Below are positions 7,099 through 14,037 of a stretch of 16,057 nt of DNA, in pieces. The position numbers were made by a program, and so were the translations under genes. The notes below the pieces were generated by a model. The model had not been told where the DNA came from and ran no database searches. It was given only the letters and a program-made list of their open reading frames with translations. Numbering within the stretch: position 1 is the stretch's first letter; each line of letters opens with the position of its first letter. Source of the DNA: DASZGL01 sp035938875 (lineage in GTDB: Bacteria; Chloroflexota; Dormibacteria; Aeolococcales; Aeolococcaceae); assembly GCA_035938875.1 (NCBI GenBank), contig DASZGL010000007.1, forward strand, positions 1-16,057, read 5' to 3'.

Positions 7099-8765
7099 GA
7101 CGCATACGCACGCTCCTGGCGGTGGGGAGCCTGGTGGTCGGTGCCGGAACCGCTGCCCTGGCGGCTTCGCCGAGCATGGCGACCGCCGCCGGGACTCTCG
7201 ACGTCTACAACGTCCAGGCCAACGCGGCTCCGATCGAGATCGCCGTCAAGACCGGCTACTCCTTCGTCGTCTACCCCGACGCCCAGATGCCTCGGGCAAC
7301 CACCTTCATCGAAGGCGGCCAGGTCACCTCCATCGCCAGCCCGGCTGACCCCGGGGACAACGCCGACGCGCTTGCCGGCCTGGTCGTGCCCCTCGGCGAG
7401 TCCTCGATCGCCGCCGCGCTGATCGACCCGAACGGATTGGGGCAGTTCCCCTCGCCGATCAAGGACGTCTTCGCCGCCGTCTCCAAGGCGATCCCCGTGG
7501 TGGAGCCCTACAACAGCCTGGTCACCACGCCGTACGAACACGTCTCCGCCGCCTATCCGACGGTCGACAAGTTCGGCAAGCCGGCGGGCGCTCAGACCAC
7601 CGCCTTCGGCGCCGACCCGCAGGTCGCCGACCCCACGGGAACGCTCGCGGTCGAAGCCGCGGCCGGCCGGGCTTTCGCCGACAAGAACGTCGGCATCGCC
7701 GAGGCCGGCGCCGGCGGCGCGATCTCCATCCCAGCGTTCAACCTCAGCATGGGGCGGGTCAGCTCGCACTCCGAGGTGCATGGCTTCGCTGATCGGGCCA
7801 CCGCCGACGCGATCTCGACGGTGCAGAACTTCACCCTGGCGAACTTCCCCGGAGTTCCGCAGGTGCCGGGAGCCCCGTCGCTGCTGCCGGGCGTCCCCGC
7901 CGCCCAGCTGCCCCTGCTGCACATCGACACCATTGCGGCAAACGTGCACACCGAGCGCGTCGCCGGCGCCGCCCGGGCCACGGCGACCAAGTCGGTGCGC
8001 TACGGCGGCGTGACCGTGCTCGGCCAGCCGGCCTCGATCGGCGACAACGGCGTCACCCTGTTGAGTTCGAACCAGAGCCTGCAGCCGGTGATCGACGGGC
8101 TCAACAAGCTCTTCGGCGCCGCCAAGACGGTCAACGGCAGCCTGCCCCCAGGCCTTCCGCTCTTCGGCGGCAATCAGACGATCCTCCCCGAGGGAACGCT
8201 GGCCGGACCGATCGGCAACGAGACCGTCTCGCACAACAACAACCAGGACACGGCCGGCGTCAGCGGGCTGACGCTGACCCTGGACAGCACCATCCTGGTG
8301 CCCTCTCAGACCCAGGGCGCACTGCCGCCCGACCCGAAGAATCCACCCACGCTGGTGCCCAGCCAGGTGAGGTACACGGTCACCCTGGCCACCGCCAACA
8401 GCAGCGCCTACGGGTACAACTTCCCCGCCGACACCCTCGGAGCACCAGCGGTGGTCGCTCCCGTCGACCTCGGCTCGAGCGGCCTCGGCAGCAATGGCAT
8501 CGGCGGCAGCAGCGACCTCGGCGGCGCCGGGGGCAGCGCGGGCGCAGGCAGTGGCGCGACCCACAGCGGCACGGGCAAGGCCAACCTGGCAAAAAGTGCC
8601 CCCGCCTTCTCGTGGTTCGACCCGGCGCGGTTGGGCAGGGGCGCGGTTGTCGCCCTGGGAACGCTGGCCGAGATGCTCATGCTCGGCGCGCTGATCGCCT
8701 GCTATCGCATGTCGATGTCCAGACGCCTGGCCGATGCTGCCAAGACTGACCTCAACTTCATCTAA
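7095..8765 (+). CDS. Secreted, C-terminally TM-anchored protein of unknown function
   Basis: A 556-residue exported protein that I do not recognise. It starts with a signal peptide (MRRIRTLLAV, hydrophobic core, Ala-rich cleavage region near residue 31). A roughly 400-residue extracellular part follows, rich in Ala, Gly, Pro, Thr and Val, without cysteines and without an obvious enzyme motif. Next comes a Gly/Ser-rich linker (about 455-497) and a single C-terminal helix (about 515-537) with a short basic cytoplasmic tail (CYRMSMSRRLADAAK). The layout suggests a surface protein projecting from the membrane. It overlaps the LivF-like gene by ATGA, has GAGGAAGG seven bases ahead, and lies 20 bases before the binding-protein gene, so a role in capture or delivery of substrate is plausible but unproven. 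Confidence 0.85.
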   Translation: MRRIRTLLAVGSLVVGAGTAALAASPSMATAAGTLDVYNVQANAAPIEIAVKTGYSFVVYPDAQMPRATTFIEGGQVTSIASPADPGDNADALAGLVVPLGESSIAAALIDPNGLGQFPSPIKDVFAAVSKAIPVVEPYNSLVTTPYEHVSAAYPTVDKFGKPAGAQTTAFGADPQVADPTGTLAVEAAAGRAFADKNVGIAEAGAGGAISIPAFNLSMGRVSSHSEVHGFADRATADAISTVQNFTLANFPGVPQVPGAPSLLPGVPAAQLPLLHIDTIAANVHTERVAGAARATATKSVRYGGVTVLGQPASIGDNGVTLLSSNQSLQPVIDGLNKLFGAAKTVNGSLPPGLPLFGGNQTILPEGTLAGPIGNETVSHNNNQDTAGVSGLTLTLDSTILVPSQTQGALPPDPKNPPTLVPSQVRYTVTLATANSSAYGYNFPADTLGAPAVVAPVDLGSSGLGSNGIGGSSDLGGAGGSAGAGSGATHSGTGKANLAKSAPAFSWFDPARLGRGAVVALGTLAEMLMLGALIACYRMSMSRRLADAAKTDLNFI

Positions 8766-8785
8766 GGATTCATCAGAGAACCGCC

Positions 8786-10249
8786 ATGGGACGTGAGTGG
8801 AGCTTCGACCGGGAGAAACTGTTCGTGGTCATGCTCGCCGGCGCGGTGATCCTCACCGTCGTGCTGTCGGGGCTGATCGTCGCCGACCTCAGCAACGCGC
8901 ACAAGCCCGTGGCGGCGCAACTCGGACCTGGCGGGGCTGTAGACAACAGCGGTAATCCGTCGGGCACCGATCAATCAGCCACCGACCAGGGCGGTGCCGG
9001 CGGTGGAGCGGCGACCCCAGGAGCAGGTGGCAGCGCCGCCAACAACGCGGCTGGTGGTGGCGCCGCCTCGGGCGCCAAGGGCGGCGGCGCCAAGTCCGGC
9101 TCGCCGACCGTCGCCTGCACCACGTGCGGTATCCAGGGACACACGCTGCTGGTCGGTTCGATGATCACCCTCACGGGCCCGGGCCGCTCCAAGACCATGG
9201 CCGACGCGGTCAACGCCTGGGTCCAGTCAACCAACCGCAAGGGCGGCGTCAACGGCTACACGATTCAGTTCGATCCGCGCGACGACGGCGGCAACGCCGA
9301 CACGGGGTCTTCGATATTCAGGGCATTCGCCCAGGACGAGAAGGTGTTCGCCGTGCTCGGCGAGTGCGCACCGATCAGCGATGAGGTGAACGTCAAGTAC
9401 GTCCACGATCAACAACTCGTCCTGGTCGGCGAGTGCCAGTCGGCGCCGGAGGCCTATCTTCCGCCGGCTCCGGGTGTGCAGAGCCAGGGTGACTTCATCT
9501 GGGTGACCGGGCCGCGTCCCGACCAGAACGGCGCCCTCGGCGCCAAGATGATGGCCACCGAGGAGGGCTTCAACCAGGGTCCGGTGGCCATCGCCTGTCT
9601 CAACGAGTCGAGCACTCTGCCCGTCTGCAACTATGCCGTCAGCGAGTACAAGGCGCTCGGCGTGCAGATCTACGGCGGCGGTCCTCACATGGAGGACATC
9701 ACCGGCAACGACTACGCCCAGCTCATCGGCCAGTGGCGCAGCGCGGGCATCCAGCACATCCACCTCGTCCTCGAGCCGGGCAACTCGGTGCGTTTCCTCG
9801 CGCAGATGGACAACGCGAGCGGCTACACGCCGACGATGTTCCAGGGGCTGGTCATCGACGACAGCGTCGCCGCCCACCCAAGCGCGGAAGGAATGTACCA
9901 AGGGACACCGTGGACACCGCTCGACCAGAACACCCCGGTGATGCAGCGGATGACCAGCACGCTGCAGGCGTACTACCCCAACGACACACCCGACCTCTAT
10001 GCGCAGACGGGGTGGGCCAACTGCCTGCTCTTCGAGCACGCGCTTCAGCTCATGGGGGGCAGCGTCAACAAGCAGAACCTGATCAACGTGCTCAACTCGA
10101 TCAGCAACTGGGACATGGGGATGGGCGAGCGGGAGAATTACTCACCGTCGAACCACATCGGCGCCGCGGAGAGCTCCCTACTCCAGTTGAAGGGCGCCGG
10201 AACACCCAACTGGAAGCTGGTGGGAGTAAAGTCAGCGATCACTCTGTGA
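8786..10249 (+). CDS. ABC transporter substrate-binding protein (LivK-type), N-terminally membrane-tethered
   Basis: A 487-residue solute receptor of the type I periplasmic-binding fold (HAAT family). The N-terminus has a membrane helix (about 11-33) with no lipobox Cys and no obvious cleavage site. A low-complexity Gly/Ala/Ser linker follows (about 46-107), then a CTTCG pair (C111, C114), then the binding domain from about residue 119 (LLVGSMITLTGPG, AVNAWVQSTNRKGGVNGYTI). Segments such as FDPRDDGGN and FAVLGECAPISDEV and the C-terminal YAQTGWANCLLFEHAL are typical of Liv-type receptors. The protein is therefore predicted to hang from the membrane on a flexible tether. Seven Cys residues suggest disulfides. 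The ATG follows a weak AGAGAA; 20 bases separate it from the upstream gene. Confidence 0.88.
   Translation: MGREWSFDREKLFVVMLAGAVILTVVLSGLIVADLSNAHKPVAAQLGPGGAVDNSGNPSGTDQSATDQGGAGGGAATPGAGGSAANNAAGGGAASGAKGGGAKSGSPTVACTTCGIQGHTLLVGSMITLTGPGRSKTMADAVNAWVQSTNRKGGVNGYTIQFDPRDDGGNADTGSSIFRAFAQDEKVFAVLGECAPISDEVNVKYVHDQQLVLVGECQSAPEAYLPPAPGVQSQGDFIWVTGPRPDQNGALGAKMMATEEGFNQGPVAIACLNESSTLPVCNYAVSEYKALGVQIYGGGPHMEDITGNDYAQLIGQWRSAGIQHIHLVLEPGNSVRFLAQMDNASGYTPTMFQGLVIDDSVAAHPSAEGMYQGTPWTPLDQNTPVMQRMTSTLQAYYPNDTPDLYAQTGWANCLLFEHALQLMGGSVNKQNLINVLNSISNWDMGMGERENYSPSNHIGAAESSLLQLKGAGTPNWKLVGVKSAITL
8967..9108 (+). repeat. Low-complexity Gly/Ala/Ser-rich linker coding segment
   Basis: Inside the binding-protein gene, this stretch encodes about 50 residues dominated by Gly, Ala, Ser and Asn (for example GGAGGGAATPGAGG). 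No exact nucleotide repeat unit was found; it is composition bias. It forms the tether between the membrane helix and the binding domain. Confidence 0.6.
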
Positions 10250-10265
10250 TCCGCACCGCACTCTC

Positions 10266-10721
10266 ATGACCCTGACGGTCGAGCCCGTCGCCGGCTCGCT
10301 GGACGTCGACGCCATCCCCTGGATGGGGGAGCACGCGTCGATCTCCATCAAGCTGCTGCGTATCGATCCCGTCGGCGGCGAGTACACCGTGTACACGCGG
10401 ATGGACGCAGGCACCATGCTGCCCCGCCACCGTCACTTCGGTCCCGTCGACGCCTGGACCATCAAGGGCGAATGGGGCTACCTGGAGTACGACTGGACGG
10501 CTAGCCCCGGGTCGTACGTCCACGAGCGGCCGGGTGCGACACACACGCTCAAGGTCAGCGATGACGGCGAGGCCATCGTGCTCTTCATCGTCCGAGGCGG
10601 CCTGCAGCTCCTCGGTGACAAGGACGAGATCCTCGGCTACGAGGACTTCGAAACCATGCGCGACCGCTACGTCGCGGTGATCACCGCCGAAGGACACACA
10701 CCCCCGGAGTTCCTCACCTGA
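10266..10721 (+). CDS. Cupin-domain protein (ChrR / 2,4'-dihydroxyacetophenone dioxygenase-like)
   Basis: A 151-residue single-domain cupin. Motif 1 is visible as PRHRHFGPVDAWTIKG (H55, H57, with D62 at the usual Glu position). Motif 2 is GSYVHERPGATH (G82 to H93). H55, H57 and H93 are plausible metal ligands, so the site is probably active for Fe or another divalent metal. The text around PRHRH and the ERPGATH segment resemble the ChrR-like / DAD dioxygenase group, which includes an enzyme cleaving an aromatic ketone, but many members are uncharacterised. It lies 16 bases after the binding-protein gene and has no obvious ribosome site. Its TGA overlaps the LemA ATG (TGATG). Function in the operon is inferred only from position. 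Confidence 0.75.
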   Translation: MTLTVEPVAGSLDVDAIPWMGEHASISIKLLRIDPVGGEYTVYTRMDAGTMLPRHRHFGPVDAWTIKGEWGYLEYDWTASPGSYVHERPGATHTLKVSDDGEAIVLFIVRGGLQLLGDKDEILGYEDFETMRDRYVAVITAEGHTPPEFLT

Positions 10722-11323
10722 TGGCCGCCGTGATCATCGTCATCGTCGTCGTCATCGTCCTGCTGCTCGCCGTCGCGCTCTCCTTCAACGGGCTGGTCCG
10801 GCGGCGGAATCGCACCCAGGAGGCCTGGTCGCAGATCGACGTCGAGCTGAAGCGACGTCACGACCTCATCCCCAACCTGGTAGAGACGGTCAAGGGCTAT
10901 GCCGCGCACGAGAGTCAGACATTTGAGGCGGTCACCGCCGCCCGTGCCGGTGCGGTCAACGCCGGCGCCAGCGGCGATCCGGCGAAGATCGGCCCCGCCG
11001 AGAACGCGCTGACCCAGTCGTTGCGCTCGCTCTTCGCCGTCGCCGAGGCATACCCGCAGCTGCGCGCCGTGGAGACCTTCACCCAGCTGCAGGAGCAGCT
11101 CACCGCGACCGAGGACAAGATCGAGTTCGCCCGCCGGTACTACAACGGCAGCGCCCGCGACTACAACACCGCGCTGCAGACGTTCCCGCGCAATCTGTTC
11201 GCCGGGATGTTGGGCTTTTTGCCGGTGAGCTTCTTCACCGCCGACGAGGGCGACCGCGAGGTTCCCCAGGTCAGCTTTGCGACTCAGCCACCGCCGGCGG
11301 GTTCCCCCGGCAGCGGCAGTTAG
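10721..11323 (+). CDS. lemA: LemA-family membrane protein
   Basis: A 200-residue LemA-type protein: an N-terminal membrane helix (2-22) with an extended alpha-helical domain. The hallmark RRHDLIPNLVETVKGYA (45-61) is present, as are YPQLRAVETFTQLQEQL and EFARRYYNGSARDYNTALQTFP, so all family segments are intact. LemA function is poorly known; it commonly neighbours M48 HtpX-type proteases and TPM-domain proteins. Here the M48 gene is immediately convergent, with 9 bases between the stops. The start overlaps the cupin stop, with GGAG at 10706-10709. A Pro/Gly-rich tail follows the last conserved block. Confidence 0.93.
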   Translation: MAAVIIVIVVVIVLLLAVALSFNGLVRRRNRTQEAWSQIDVELKRRHDLIPNLVETVKGYAAHESQTFEAVTAARAGAVNAGASGDPAKIGPAENALTQSLRSLFAVAEAYPQLRAVETFTQLQEQLTATEDKIEFARRYYNGSARDYNTALQTFPRNLFAGMLGFLPVSFFTADEGDREVPQVSFATQPPPAGSPGSGS

Positions 11324-11332
11324 CGAGGCCTG

Positions 11333-12310
11333 CTAGACGATCTCGCCCTTGGAGATCCTCTCCAGTGTGGCGATCCGTTCGTCGATCGGCGGATGCGTGT
11401 CGAAGAGGTGGTGGTACCAGCTCTCGTGATGCTGCAAGGGATCGTCGATGCACATCGCCGCAGTGGCGTGGTTGAACTTGGCGAACGGCTTGTCGTTGGC
11501 AGCGAGCTTGCGCAGTGCGGAGATGAGCCCCGCCGGGTTGCGGGTGAGCTCCACGCCGCTGACGTCGGCGAGCGACTCGCGTGAGCGTGACAATGCCAGC
11601 TGGATCAACGGTCCCACGATGACGGCGACGATGGTGAAGAGCAGCGCCGCACCGAACACGAGCAGCACAGCCTGCCCGGAATCGCGTCCCCGGGGCCGCA
11701 TGTAGAAGGCGCTGCGCCAGATGATGCTGGCGATCAACCCCGCCAGGCCGATCAGGGTGCTGACTACCAGGATGAGGCGCACGTCGTAGTTCTTGATGTG
11801 GCTCATCTCGTGGCCGATGACGCCTTCGAGCTCCTCGCGGTTCATCGTCTGCAGCAGCCCGGTGGTCGCGGTGATCGCGGCGCGCTTGGGACTCGTGCCG
11901 GTGGCGAAGGCGTTCGGCGAGGGATCATCGATGACGTACACCTCCGGCTTGGGAAGTCCGTCGCCGATGGCCAGCGCCTCGACGACGTCGTGCAGGACCC
12001 GGTACTGCTGCGGGTCGGCGGGACGCGCCCCCGAGGCCGCGAGCACCAGCTTGCTGCCGGAAGTGAATGAGTAGGCGACGCCGCCCAGCGCCAGCAAGCC
12101 GGCGATGACGACGCCGGTGATCACCGCCGCGCTGCTGGTCGACGTCGTCCCGTCGAGATTCCTGGTGCCGCCGAAGAGCACTCCGAGCAGTGCGCCGATC
12201 CCGCCCCATACCACCAAGAAAAGCACCACGACGACGACGCTGCGACGCTTGTTGCGGGCGATCTGCTTGTACACCGCGGCGTAATCATAGGCTGCGTCCA
12301 GCGCAGGCAC
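11333..12310 (-). CDS. htpX: M48-family zinc metalloprotease (HtpX-like)
   Basis: A 325-residue integral membrane protease for quality control of membrane proteins. Seen: HEMSH at 167-171 (HExxH) with H167 and H171 as zinc ligands and E168 as general base. The third ligand is probably E245 in SRSRESLAD. Two N-terminal helices (about 24-46 and 62-80) and two central helices (about 178-197 and 214-240) give the usual HtpX topology. The region DDPSPNAFATG, conserved in M48B, is present. The GTG start at 12310 is not backed by a ribosome site, but no better start is in frame nearby. The gene is convergent with lemA and divergent from the alpha/beta hydrolase. Confidence 0.9.
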   Translation of the reverse strand: MPALDAAYDYAAVYKQIARNKRRSVVVVVLFLVVWGGIGALLGVLFGGTRNLDGTTSTSSAAVITGVVIAGLLALGGVAYSFTSGSKLVLAASGARPADPQQYRVLHDVVEALAIGDGLPKPEVYVIDDPSPNAFATGTSPKRAAITATTGLLQTMNREELEGVIGHEMSHIKNYDVRLILVVSTLIGLAGLIASIIWRSAFYMRPRGRDSGQAVLLVFGAALLFTIVAVIVGPLIQLALSRSRESLADVSGVELTRNPAGLISALRKLAANDKPFAKFNHATAAMCIDDPLQHHESWYHHLFDTHPPIDERIATLERISKGEIV

Positions 12311-12327
12311 TCGACGATACTTGCCGG
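12311..12327. promoter_or_regulatory. Very short divergent spacer with GATACT box
   Basis: Only 17 bases separate the GTG starts of the protease (minus) and the hydrolase (plus). The plus strand holds GATACT (12316-12321), a partial -10 match, six bases ahead of the GTG, the spacing expected of a leaderless transcript. The opposite strand reads AGTATC across the same bases, which also contains a -10-like core. A start inside either coding region is also possible. Confidence 0.3.
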
Positions 12328-12840
12328 GTGACTGCGCACGTCTATCTGGGCCACGGCGCCTCGGGCAACGCAGCGAGCATGAAGCCTCACGTCGACGGGC
12401 TGCGCAAGCGCGGCATCGAGGCCACCGCGCTCGATCTCCCCAAGGGCAATGCGCAGCGAGCGATGGAGAAGATAGTGGCCACGGTTCCCATCGCCGCCGG
12501 CGATGTCGTCATCGGCGGCCACTCCTACGGCGGCCGCGTCGCCAGCATGGTGGCGGCGGAGCACGCGGTCGCCGGGCTGGTGCTGCTCAGCTACCCGCTG
12601 CACCGTCCCGGCCACCCCGAGGAGCTGAAGACCGAGCACTGGAAGACGATTCGCTGCCCGGTGCTCCTGCTCTCCGGTGAGTCCGATCCCTTCGCGACCA
12701 TCGCCCTGCTGCGCCGTTCGGTGAAGCTGCTGCGCGACGCGGAGCTGTTCACCTACCCGCGCGTCGGCCACGGGCTGGCTCCGGTGCTCGATGACGCCCT
12801 GGACCGAGTCGCCGGCTTCGTCAAGGGCCTCGCCGGCTAG
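12328..12840 (+). CDS. Small alpha/beta hydrolase (KANL3/Tex30-like)
   Basis: A 170-residue minimal alpha/beta hydrolase. The first strand leads into LGHGASGNAASM (oxyanion region), the nucleophile elbow is GGHSYGGR (S66), the acid is D120 in SGESDPF, and the His is H148 in VGHGLAP, so a complete catalytic triad can be read. The short length and GASGN pattern fit the KANL3/Tex30 type, whose bacterial substrates are generally unknown. The GTG at 12328 is chosen because the protein then begins at the first beta strand; the upstream frame runs into the divergent gene. Its stop TAG shares the palindrome CTAG with the stop of the convergent lipase gene. Confidence 0.85.
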   Translation: MTAHVYLGHGASGNAASMKPHVDGLRKRGIEATALDLPKGNAQRAMEKIVATVPIAAGDVVIGGHSYGGRVASMVAAEHAVAGLVLLSYPLHRPGHPEELKTEHWKTIRCPVLLLSGESDPFATIALLRRSVKLLRDAELFTYPRVGHGLAPVLDDALDRVAGFVKGLAG

Positions 12841-13985
12841 CTCGTCAGCAGGGGGATCCCGACGAGTTGCGCCGAGTGACCGTCGTGGGGTGTCGTCTCG
12901 ATGTCCGTCGCCACCGCGTCGCCATCGCCGGCCGCGCCAGGACCAGCCTGGCCGTGGCGCAAAAGGAAGGCGAGATAGGTGTCGACCTCGGCGGCGCCGA
13001 CGCGAAGATCGTTGTGGTACTCGCCGGCGAAGGTGCGGTTGTCGGCACCCCGCAGCTGCGGTGATGGCGCGTCGGGTCCGACGAAGAAGGGGTCGCCCTC
13101 GAGCCCGTTGTACACCGTCATCCACGTCGTCGGCGCGTAGGTCTCGCGACTGCCCCCGGGTCCATTGAGCTGCGCCAGCCAGGGCGTTCCCGGTGCGATC
13201 TCGTTGCAGCCGTAGTACGACGTCTCGAGGCCGCGGCACACGGTGGTGCCGTGGTTGGCGCCGGCGATGCCGACGACTGCAACGACATCCTTGGCCAGCG
13301 ACGGGTAGTCGAACATGAACTTGCGGATGATGGTCACGCCAAGGGAATGGCCGACGAGGTCCACCTTGCGCGACCCCGTGTACCACTGCACCGCCTCGAC
13401 GAAGCGGCAGAGATCGGGCACCTCGTCGTCATCGGCTGCGCCGTGCCCGCCGTTGGCCAGCGCCGTCGGGTTTTGCTGCAGGTACGCCTGGTCGAGGCTG
13501 CTCGGCGGAGTGCGCGTCGGCGTGCCGGCGTAGTAATTGCCCAGTCCGTTGTAGGAGAGCGCGTACATCTCCTGCATCGTGTAGTGCGCGTTGTTCTGGA
13601 ACTGCTCCATGACGTCGAGCCAGTTCTGCGCGTCGACCTGGTTGCCGTGGACGAAGATCACCGGTGTGTGCCGCAGCCTGCTGTGCAGCTGCAACCCGCC
13701 GAAGCCTCCCAGCGGAGCGCCCCAGGAGTCGTCGTTGAAGGCGGGGAAATCGGCGGCGAAGTAGCGCGGCGCAGGTGGTGGCTGGCTGCGGCCGCCCGTC
13801 GGCTCGTTCTGCGCCGTCGATGGTCCGCACACCGGCGACCCCGGCAGTGCGGGAGATTGAGCGACAGGCGCCGCACCAGCGGGTCGAGCGCTGAACGTCA
13901 GGCTAAGCAGCGCAGCCGCCGCGGCGAGCGTCACCACGCAACGCGGTCGCCGCAGCCCAGTCACCCGGCAGTCGTCGATGCTCAT
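12837..13985 (-). CDS. Secreted lipase-like alpha/beta hydrolase
   Basis: A 382-residue exported esterase or lipase. The signal peptide (basic LRRPR, hydrophobic VVTLAAAAALLSLTF, AGA cleavage near residue 38) leads into a Pro-rich segment. The hydrolase fold starts at VIFVHGNQVDAQNW (H113-G114 oxyanion loop), with nucleophile elbow VGHSLG (S214), a probable Asp at D298 or D305 (GDPFFVGPD) and His H324 in EYHNDLR. This order fits the class-2 lipase (PF01674-like) group, acting on extracellular esters. The frame continues to 14198, but the ATG at 13985 has GGGAAGAGG directly ahead and gives a normal signal peptide. It lies 52 bases downstream of the MFS gene and is probably the end of that unit. 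Confidence 0.87.
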   Translation of the reverse strand: MSIDDCRVTGLRRPRCVVTLAAAAALLSLTFSARPAGAAPVAQSPALPGSPVCGPSTAQNEPTGGRSQPPPAPRYFAADFPAFNDDSWGAPLGGFGGLQLHSRLRHTPVIFVHGNQVDAQNWLDVMEQFQNNAHYTMQEMYALSYNGLGNYYAGTPTRTPPSSLDQAYLQQNPTALANGGHGAADDDEVPDLCRFVEAVQWYTGSRKVDLVGHSLGVTIIRKFMFDYPSLAKDVVAVVGIAGANHGTTVCRGLETSYYGCNEIAPGTPWLAQLNGPGGSRETYAPTTWMTVYNGLEGDPFFVGPDAPSPQLRGADNRTFAGEYHNDLRVGAAEVDTYLAFLLRHGQAGPGAAGDGDAVATDIETTPHDGHSAQLVGIPLLTS

Positions 13986-14011
13986 CCTCTTCCCAGTGAG
14001 ACGGCCATCGT

Positions 14012-14026
14012 CCGCAATGCTTGCGG
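14012..14026 (-). terminator. Short hairpin between MFS and lipase genes
   Basis: The sequence CCGCAA-tgc-TTGCGG forms a perfect 6-bp stem with a 3-base loop in the 52-base gap between the two genes. There is no T-run on either side, so it is a weak candidate for attenuation or mRNA processing rather than a clear terminator. Confidence 0.3.
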
Positions 14027-14037
14027 CGGCGTGGGAG

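Noticed and set aside
7077..8564. 495-residue minus-strand frame opposite the secreted protein
   Set aside because: High-GC antisense shadow with Arg/Gly/Val-rich composition and no recognisable domain; it overlaps the well-supported plus-strand gene completely.
12121..13386. 421-residue minus-strand frame spanning protease, hydrolase and lipase
   Set aside because: It crosses three supported genes in a different frame and shows no domain.
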